Source of the DNA: Omphiscola glabra
Lineage: Eukaryota; Mollusca; Gastropoda; Lymnaeidae
Direction: 5' to 3'
Length of the DNA stretch: 64,000 nt
Assembly (NCBI GenBank): GCA_964017045.1
Contig: OZ024796.1
Span: forward strand, 1,575,637 to 1,639,636
The translations under genes and the position numbers were made by a program. This document shows positions 56,040 through 64,000 of this stretch, one piece after another. The notes beneath the pieces were generated by a model. It was given only the letters and a program-made list of their open reading frames with translations, was not told the DNA's origin and did no database searches. The stretch's first letter is position 1. Every line of letters begins with the position of its first letter.

Positions 56040-57670
56040 TGGTAAGTGCACTTGAATGTGTAGTGTGTTAATGGAAACATATGATGATTGGTGTGTTAAT
56101 GATACGTATAGGATGTGTGATGTGTTAATGATACGTATAGGATGTGTGATGTGTTAATGATACGTATAGGATGAAGGGTGTGTTAATGATACGTAAGGGA
56201 TATGTGGTGTGTTAATGATACGTATAGGATGAAGGGTGTGTTAATGATACGTATAGGATGTGTGATGTGTTAATGATACGTATAGGATGTGTGATGTGTT
56301 AATGATACATATAGGATGTGTGATGTGTTAATGATACGTATAGGATGTGTGATGTGTTAATGATACGTATAGGATGTGTGATGTGTTAATGATACGTATA
56401 GGATGTGTGATGTGTTTATGATACGTGTAGGATGTGTGATGTGTTAATGATACGTATAGGATGAGTGGTGTGTTAATGATACGTATAGGATGAAGGGTGT
56501 ATTAATGATACGTATAGGATGTGTGATGTGTTAATGATACGTATAGGATGTGTGATGTGTTAATGATACGTATAGGATGTGTGATGTGTTAATGATACGT
56601 ATAGGATGAAGGGTGTGTTAATGATACGTATAGGATGTGTGATGTGTTAATGATACGTATAGGATGTGTGATGTGTTAATGATACGTATAGGATGTGTGA
56701 TGTGTTAATGATACGTATAGGATGTGTGATGTGTTAATGATACGTATAGGATGTGTGATGTGTTAATGATACGTATAGGATGTGTGATGTGTTAATGATA
56801 CGTATAGGATGTGTGATGTGTTAATGATACGTATAGGATGTGTGATGTGTTAATGATACATATAGGATGTGTGATGTGTTAATGATATGTATAGGATGTG
56901 TGATGTGTTAATGATATGTATAGGATGTGTGATGTGTTAATGATACGTATAGGATGTGTGATGTGTTAATGATACGTATAGGATGTGTGATGTGTTAATG
57001 ATACGTATAGGATGTGTGATGTGTTTATGATACGTGTAGGATGTGTGATGTGTTAATGATACGTATAGGATGAGTGGTGTGTTAATGATACGTATAGGAT
57101 GAAGGGTGTATTAATGATACGTATAGGATGTGTGATGTGTTAATGATACGTATAGGATGTGTGATGTGTTAATGATACGTATAGGATGTGTGATGTGTTA
57201 ATGATACGTATAGGATGAAGGGTGTGTTAATGATACGTATAGGATGTGTGATGTGTTAATGATACGTATAGGATGTGTGATGTGTTAATGATACGTATAG
57301 GATGTGTGATGTGTTAATGATACGTATAGGATGTGTGATGTGTTAATGATACGTATAGGATGTGTGATGTGTTAATGATACGTATAGGATGTGTGATGTG
57401 TTAATGATACGTATAGGATGTGTGATGTGTTAATGATACGTATAGGATGTGTGATGTGTTAATGATACATATAGGATGTGTGATGTGTTAATGATATGTA
57501 TAGGATGTGTGATGTGTTAATGATATGTATAGGATGTGTGATGTGTTAATGATACGTATAGGATGTGTGATGTGTTAATGATACGTATAGGATGTGTGAT
57601 GTGTTAATGATACGTATAGGATGTGTGATGTGTTTATTATACGTATAGGATGTGTGATGTGTTTATTTTA
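56040..57670. repeat. 29-bp satellite, about 56 copies, with 609-bp higher-order duplication
   Basis: Unit contains GATGTGTTAATGATACGTAT plus AGGATGTGT. Rare variants (TTTATGATACGTGTAGG, GATGAGTGG, GATGAAGGGTGTATT) appear in the same order from about 56411 and from about 57020. The 609-bp offset equals exactly 21 units. Confidence 0.98.
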
Positions 57671-57736
57671 CGTAAGAAGAGGGATTTGTTTAGATGAACA
57701 TCAGGCTTTTTTTTGAAAAGGCGTTGTTTTCTTTAT

Positions 57737-58020
57737 TTAACTGACAAGGAGGTCTTCTATTTATTTAACTGACAAGGAGGTCTTCTATTTATTTAACTGA
57801 CAAGGAGGTCTTCTATTTATTTAACTGACAAGGAGGTCTTCTATTTATTTAACTGACAAGGAGGTCTTCTATTTATTTAACTGACAAGGAGGTCTTCTAT
57901 TTATTTAACTGACAAGGAGGTCTTCTATTTATTTAACTGACAAGGAGGTCTTCTATTTATTTAACTGACAAGGAGGTCTTCTATTTATTTAACTGACAAG
58001 GAGGTCTTCTATTTATTTTA
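57737..58020. repeat. 28-bp minisatellite, 10 copies
   Basis: Unit contains TTTATTTAACTGACAAGGAG plus GTCTTCTA; essentially perfect copies. Confidence 0.97.
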
Positions 58021-58675
58021 ACAAGTATATTTGAACTTAATCTGTGATTATCTTACGTAAAACTAATATTAGCCGTTGTCCTTAATCCAAATGTGTTGAG
58101 CGGTTATTAAAAAATATGTTTTTTTCCCTTGCCACATACACGCAGCGTATAGGAAAAATTTGTTCCCCGTGTATCACGCAACAAGCAGACGTCGATCAGG
58201 AAGCGGAGGTACTATGAGCATGCTGTCTTCACGTTCCCTAAACTAGGCGGTTCTCAACCTACGTGTCTTCTAATGACAAATAATGAAGGGCAATGAGGCT
58301 AACTGGGTTATTTTTGTTCAAGTCAAACATATAGGTTACTTCGAAATGCAATCAAAATGTACATACATGTATGTATTTATTTGTAAGGGAAAACATATGC
58401 TTTTTAACATTTTTTTTTCATAATTGACCACACAAAATATATAATAATAATAATAAATCTGTAAATAAATTTAGATCTTGTTAAAAAAATATGCATAGCC
58501 TATTTAAAAGTAACTTCCCCTTAATCCAAACAAACGTTTGGCACCCTTCAAAAATATCTTCGGAACAAGGGTCCTTAAACAAGGTTCGTGCACGCAACAA
58601 AAAAAAATTTTTTTTTTTTGTTTAACTGGTGAGACAGGCGCGTCATTTTCGAATAACCCAACGGACTTTCACGTT
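58021..58675. other. no gene recognised
   Basis: AT-rich sequence with no recognised gene. A 9-A/14-T run lies at 58600-58620. Confidence 0.45.
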
Positions 58676-58800
58676 AGACGTTACTGTAACCTGTGTTACC
58701 ATTGCATTGTTTACTGTAACCTGTGTTACCAATGCATTGTTTACTGTAACCTGTGTTACCATTGCATTGTTTACTGTAACCTGTGTTAACATTGCATCGT
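58676..58800. repeat. 30-bp minisatellite, 4 copies
   Basis: Unit contains TTACTGTAACCTGTGTTACC plus ATTGCATTG. Confidence 0.93.
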
Positions 58801-59690
58801 TCAGTTAATATATGCGGCTGGGTTACTTTGTTATTTGATAAAACTGATTTTTAAAAATAACATTTTTATGCGCAGACGCATCCCTAGGGTTGGTGTCACT
58901 TAAACTCATGGTGCCACCCCTACCCCCCTGGACCACACTCCCCTAACCTTCACCGAGTAATTCTTAACCAAACGAACCGTGTATAGTATTGTTTGTAACT
59001 TAAGTCCTAAAACAGCAGACGACATAAAATAAAAAATAGAGTTAAACATGCAACAAAATCACTTTTTATTGAAACATTGAACTAAAAAAATCATGTCAAT
59101 CATTTAATCAAAACAACATTCTTCACCATATCAACTTTAAAATTATAAAATCGCATGACCAGAATGTCTGGAATTTTCCCTGGTAGATTGCAAATCGTTC
59201 TTTATGAGTTTCAGTTTTGAAAAGCAAGAAGCTAACATAACAAAGATGTTATGAACTGGATTGTTATGAATGTCTGGTCGGGCGAGTTGTTGACCGTGAG
59301 AGTGTTTTGTGGGTGTTGATCGTGAGGTCAGAGGTATAGTTGGTTCGTTTTGAGCTTTAGTGTATGCTGCTAGGTGGGTGTGGACAGATATACAAAACAG
59401 TGTGTGAAATGATCGGAGGGGATAAGAGTTGTGAGCGGTTAGTTGAAATCAGTAGAGCCAGGGAGTTAGTCGAGAGAGGAGCCGAGAGGAGTTAGTTGAG
59501 TAGAGATGCGAGTTAGTGTAGAGTCGAGTAGTAAGAGAGAGAGTAGGTTTGTTAGAGTCACTGTAGGGGTTGTTGCCTGAGTATGCTGTGCTCCTGCAAG
59601 ATGCATTTGTGTAACAAGTGGATTGTTTAGTTTACAGAAATAAATACAGCATTTACTTTGACTCTGTTTTGAACTTTATTGTGAATCTGG
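58801..59690. other. no gene recognised
   Basis: Unique sequence with an AG-rich stretch at 59430-59560 (GAGAGG, GTTAG, GTCGAG variants). No coding similarity was seen. Confidence 0.45.
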
Positions 59691-60172
59691 TGTGACAGGA
59701 TACAATCGTTAACATTAAGAGAAGACAACGTGACAGGATACAATCGTTAACATTAAGAGAAGACAACGTGACAGGATACAATCGTTAACATTAAGAGAAG
59801 ACAACGTGACAGGATACAATCGTTAACATTAAGAGAAGACAACGTGACAGGATACAATCGTTAACATTAAGAGAAGACAACGTGACAGGATACAATCGTT
59901 AACATTAAGAGAAGACAACGTGACAGGATACAATCGTTAACATTAACAGAAGACAACGTGACAGGATACAATCGTTAACATTAAGAGAAGACAACGTGAC
60001 AGGATACAATCGTTAACATTAAGAGAAGACAACGTGACAGGATACAATCGTTAACATTAAGAGAAGACAACGTGACAGGATACAATCGTTAACATTAAGA
60101 GAAGACAACGTGACAGGATACAATCGTTAACATTAAGAGAAGACAACGTGACAGGATACAATCGTTAACATT
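59691..60172. repeat. 38-bp minisatellite, 12-13 copies
   Basis: Unit contains CGTGACAGGATACAATCGTT plus AACATTAAGAGAAGACAA. Only one internal substitution is visible (AACAGAAG near 59947), so the array is very homogeneous. Confidence 0.97.
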
Positions 60173-60465
60173 AACCCTAGACAACGAAAGTAGCCCGCAA
60201 CAAAAGATAGTGGGAAATAATTGTTGGCTTAATGAGAGGATTAGTGGTGATTTCGTGAGATTTGATATTTCAATTAAAGAAAGTGCTCAGTTTGCGAATG
60301 GACAACGATAACTCTTCTTCTTCAGTCGCCAGCAGTAGAGGTCTAGCTTGCCCACAACCATGAACTCCCCCGAGTTTGTCTGCTCTGGTGACACCCCGCT
60401 CTGGTAGCGCCCTGTTCTGGTGGAATCTTGCTCATTTGGCACCTTAACCTGCTTGCTTCCAATTC
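60173..60465. other. no gene recognised
   Basis: Unique sequence; nothing supported. Confidence 0.4.
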
Positions 60466-60656
60466 TGATGGCACCCTACACTGTCTGGTCCAAGGGGCAC
60501 CCTACACTGTCTGGTCCAAGGGGCGCCCTACACTGTCTGATCCAAGGGGCGCCCTACACTGTCTGGTCCAAGGGGCGCCCTACACTGTCTGGTCCAAGGG
60601 GTGCCCTACACTGTCTGGTCCAAGGGGCGCCCTACACTGTCTGGTCCAAGGGGGAG
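60466..60656. repeat. 26-bp minisatellite, 7 copies
   Basis: Unit contains TGGTCCAAGGGGCGCCCTAC plus ACTGTC. Related GGCACCCTG motifs are scattered at 60400-61030. Confidence 0.95.
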
Positions 60657-61150
60657 CCCTTGATTTATTCTCGCACATTTTTAAAATGTTTTCTTCAAAT
60701 TATATACCTAGATAGTTGGATATTTGTGGATCTGAAAGTTTCTTGGACTGTTTAGAAGCTGAACTTTTCACTCATAACAAACTCAATCGTGTTGCAGTGT
60801 GTAATTTCTTGACAGGACATTCTAGGACGTCAGAGCTTTGTGAGCATGCTAACATAGCATGGAAATGAGCGCTATATAAGTACTATATAAGTAATCAAAA
60901 TAAAAAGACAAGTTCTTGTGGCACCCTGCTCTGATTTTCTGGTGGACCCTGCTTGTGTGACCCATTGTTCTAGTGGCACCCGGGGTCTGACAGCACCATC
61001 TTCTTGTGGCGCCCTGCTCCGATGTTCTGGTCCCGCTCTGCTCTTGAATTAAACTGAGTATTCACACTGGAACGAAATTTGTCCATTTCGCATTTTGTTA
61101 TTTGGTGTCACACCCTATAGGTTGAAAGGGCGTTACCCATTTGTGTCACC
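60657..61150. other. no gene recognised
   Basis: Contains scattered relatives of the preceding repeat; GCGCTATATAAGTACTATATAAGTA near 60870 resembles the 3' end of a retroelement but is too short to assign. Confidence 0.4.
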
Positions 61151-61155
61151 TTGTC

Positions 61156-61350
61156 GTGACAAAACGACAAGTTGGCAAAACGACAAGTTGGCAAAACGAC
61201 AAGTTGGCAAAACGACAAGTTGACTAAACGACAAGTTGACAAAACGACAAGTTGGCAAAACGACAAGTTGGCAAAACGACAAGTTGACAAAACGACAAGT
61301 TGGCAAAACGACAAGTTGGCAAAACGACAAGTTGGCAAAACGACAAGGTG
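61156..61350. repeat. 16-bp minisatellite, 12 copies
   Basis: Unit AAAACGACAAGTTGGC with GTTGACT and GTTGAC variants. Confidence 0.96.
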
Positions 61351-61469
61351 ACACAACAAGGGAACAAAATGACAAGGGTTAGGATTAGTTTGATGACCGA
61401 ATACCATGTTTCCCCAACTAAAAGGCATGTAAAATATCTAAAAAGGTTGACCATACCTTATTGTATGTA

Positions 61470-61660
61470 AGCCAGTGCTTCCCAATCTTTCTTGTGCCAT
61501 GCCCTACCTAAGCCAGTGCTTCCCAATCTTTCTTGTGCCATGCCCTACCTAAGCCAGTGCTTCCCAATCTTTCTTGTGCCATGCATGCCCTACCTAAGCC
61601 AGTGCTTCCCAATCTTTCTTGTGCCATGCCCTACCAAAGCCAGTGCTTCCCAATCTTTTT
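61470..61660. repeat. tandem amplification of the hAT left end, about 5 copies
   Basis: CCAGTGCTTCCCAATCTTTC followed by TTGTGCCATGCCCTACC is repeated, so the transposon terminus itself has been tandemly duplicated. One unit has an extra GCAT. Confidence 0.9.
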
Positions 61661-61699
61661 TGTGTAAAATTCTTATGACCCCCATGTATCGGTGAGCGG

Positions 61700-62555
61700 A
61701 AAAAAAGTCACAGGAAAAAAGTCACAGGAAATAAAGTCACAGAAAAAAAAGTCACAGGAAAAAAGTCACAGGAAATAAAGTCACAGGAAAAAAGTCACAG
61801 GAAAAAAGTCACAGAAGCATTCAGTCATCAGATATCATAAATAAATTCTGAAGAGTGGTGGGATCCCGTTTCCTAATGGTATCCCATATCCCATCGGGCT
61901 CCCCACCCCAAATGGTATCCCATATCCCATTGTAATCCCGACCCCAATCGGATCCCGACCCAATTGGGTTACATATCCAGATTGATAACCCAATCGGTAT
62001 CCCGTTTCCAAATCGGATCCCGACCCCATACGAATTTGGGATCCCGATCCCATTGGAATCCCAACAACATTGGGATACCGATCCAGATTGGGATCCAAAT
62101 GGGGATTCTGACTCCATTGGAATCCCGACCACATTGGGATACCGATCCTGATTGGGATCCCTGTCCCTAAAGGATCCCATTGGGATCCTGAACCCATTGA
62201 GATTTTGACACCATTGGGATCACAACCCCAATTGGCTCCCATTCCCGATTGGTATCCCTTTTCAGAAAAGGATCTCATTGGGATCACAACCCCATTTGGG
62301 ATCTCGACGCCATTGGGATCCCGACCCCATTGGGATCCCGACCCCATGTAAAAGCCTTGGTGGAACAGAGCCACCCACAAATCCACAAACCCAAAAACAT
62401 TCACTGTTATATATGATATGATATATGATTTATATGATAAACACTGAAAATTACCAGTTTATATGATACATATTTTGTGACTTTTTTCTGTGACTTCTTT
62501 TCCTGGGACTTTTTTTCTTGTGACTTTTTTCCTGGGACTTTTTTTCCTACAATCC
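61700..62555. mobile_element. possible foldback element nested in the hAT element
   Basis: 61706-61815 repeats AAAAAAGTCACAGG, and 62477-62555 carries the inverted form (GTGACTTTTTTCTGTGACTT, CCTGGGACTTTTTT). The arms enclose a 500-bp array of GGATCCCGACCCCATTGG variants. Repeat-built inverted arms around a unique or repetitive centre suggest a foldback-type insertion, but no target duplication was established. Confidence 0.5.
61850..62348. repeat. degenerate 16-17-bp array
   Basis: Variants of GGGATCCCGACCCCATT with interspersed TATCCC and GATTGG blocks; no strict period. Confidence 0.85.
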
Positions 62556-64000
62556 ATGTATCATATACATAATTTTTAATATTAAAAAATACGATTGTTC
62601 TCTGAAGAAACTTTAATGATAGGTTATAGGAAGAAATCACTAGGAAATTGGTGAGGAAACTAAGTAAATTTTCAAAACAAATATGGAGAACTGACATTCA
62701 AGTACGAAATAATTTTAATGAAAGATTTTTCTGTATTGTTTTAATTCTTTATAGTAATTATTTATTGTTTACCGTTAGTGAGATGTTTGTGCTTGATGCT
62801 TATAAGAGATTTTATGTTAGGTTCCAGCTTAGTTAGTTTCAATATTCATTCATAAGTTTCCCAGTTGCGTTATATCCAGCCCATTTTTTTTTTTTTTTTT
62901 TGCAGCAAATCATTTATGGCACTAAATCCAAGTTCAGCGAAATATGAAGATGCAAATGATAACAATTGTGTTCTTGCACATTCGGTTGAATTTCGATATT
63001 TAATTTCTGTTTCCTCACAAAGCCGTTATCGCTCCTTTAATATAAAATAAAGTTTTAATTTACTAATAATTTGCATGTCTGCGAGTTCTTCTTGATACTG
63101 CATATTTGAAGTATCAGAGAAATCCATTAACATTGGCTGTATCATCCAAGTTGGAAAATCAATTTGTTTGAAATCAGAAAATCTTTCTTTTAAATCAGCC
63201 GATAGAATTTTCAGATCGAGAATAACAAGTATAGCGATATCAGTCATGTCAAATTTTAGGAGGCAATGAAACTTTTCAATGTTTTTGTTGTAAATAGTTT
63301 TCTGACTTAATTCAATAAATGTAATGAAACAAAATATCTTCGCTTTTGTATTGACAAGAATTGTATTTGGTACTTAAAGTTGGCTAGTTAATAGATTTAC
63401 TTTTTGAAAGATATTGGCTAAATAACTCACAAATGTTTTACTATCGATCGTTAATAGATAATTCATTTCAGGTTTGTCACTTTAAAGAGTATCAAAAAGT
63501 ATATACATCTTTTCAAGCAATTCCCTTTTGAAAGCCATCTTACTTCGTGCTTGAAGTAAAAGTCTCCCATAGTCGGCATTTTGTTTTTCAAAAAATAGCT
63601 TAAAGAGACGTTCACATTTGGAATTAGATTTAACAGCATTGATACACTTTATAATTGAACTTAGTGCTTCATTTAGCAAAGGCGAAATGTTTTTAGCTAC
63701 CAAGTTTTCCCTATGAATAACACAACACATTAGCATTTCTGGATTCTCATTTTTCATCAATTTTAAGTAGCCATTTTATTGCTAACTGAGACTACTTTTA
63801 AAATTAACAGATTTTTACAACACTTTTAACGAATACTTACCTTAAATTGTGACTTTAACGATTCTCCTTTTAAAATACAATTTAAATATTAGAAGATAGT
63901 TGGGTTTCAAGTTTTAGATAGCTCATTTTCGTATTGCCCCCCTTAGCAATCAAATTGTCCCCCTGTGGGGCGTCGGCCCCACGTTGGGAAACACCGATGT

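Larger units (their letters stand above)
61473..63996 (-). mobile_element. hAT element with ZBED5/FAM200-like transposase remnant
   Basis: Left end CAGTGCTTCCCAA and reverse complement of the right end CGGTGTTTCCCAA match at 11 of 13. The left flank is ATGTAAGC (61465-61472); the four bases after the right end, all the window shows, are ATGT, agreeing with an 8-bp target duplication. Minus-strand fragments read CVIHRENLVAKNISP (about 63720), ERFSDFKQIDFPTWMIQPML with QYQEELADMQ (about 63100-63190), and YFAELGFSAINDLL at about 62900, in transposase order, ending in the hAT C-terminal dimerisation region. The BED zinc finger and N-terminal half are missing and stops interrupt the fragments, so it is inactive. 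The 3' half is expanded by foreign repeats. Confidence 0.85.

Noticed and set aside
1..64000. tRNA, rRNA or bacterial/phage-type systems
   Set aside because: No convincing A-box/B-box pair or rRNA block was seen by eye. All gene structure is spliced and metazoan, so prokaryotic defence or mobile systems are not expected or found.

Overview
This is metazoan nuclear DNA: AT-rich, intron-rich, with GT-AG splicing, and packed with minisatellites and decayed DNA transposons. The two recognisable genes (IFT52 and a calcium-channel alpha2delta-family subunit), the transposon families (hAT, Tigger/pogo, CR1/L2-like) and TTAGGG-like repeats suggest an invertebrate bilaterian. A mollusc is my best guess, but that is an inference and not proven by the sequence.

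Layout. 1-11180 holds no recognised gene; it contains several minisatellites, two hAT-type MITEs with 8-bp target duplications, a decayed CR1/L2-like retrotransposon 3' end, and one half of a dispersed repeat whose other copy lies inverted near 55.1-55.7 kb. At 11184-11283 (minus) there is what looks like the first coding exon of an unidentified gene, probably transcribed divergently from IFT52. IFT52 occupies 14413-24624 (plus). I could assemble 14 exons in phase into a 437-residue protein, the same length I recall for the human protein. A repeat-bearing spacer of about 5 kb follows.

An alpha2delta-family gene (von Willebrand A domain, Cache-type domains, C-terminal hydrophobic tail) runs from 49550 down to 29790 on the minus strand. 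Its 22 coding exons join in phase to 1147 residues. The two genes are tail to tail. Many of the alpha2delta introns carry a tandem-repeat array, often within 50 bp of a splice site, and one intron carries a Tigger-type element with intact ends.

49.6-64 kb is repeat-dominated: a 1.4-kb array of a 20-bp unit, a 1.6-kb array of a 29-bp unit with an internal 609-bp higher-order duplication, several shorter arrays, two more hAT MITEs and, at the right edge, a ZBED5-like hAT element that ends 4 bp before the window does.

The most unusual property is not a new enzyme system. It is the repeated copying of splice sites by local tandem duplication (IFT52 exon 7 acceptor in three copies, alpha2delta exon 18 and exon 21 donors in two copies each, exon 15 donor inside a 27-copy minisatellite). 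Long open frames through the arrays are by-products of repeat periods divisible by three or lacking stops and are not called as genes.
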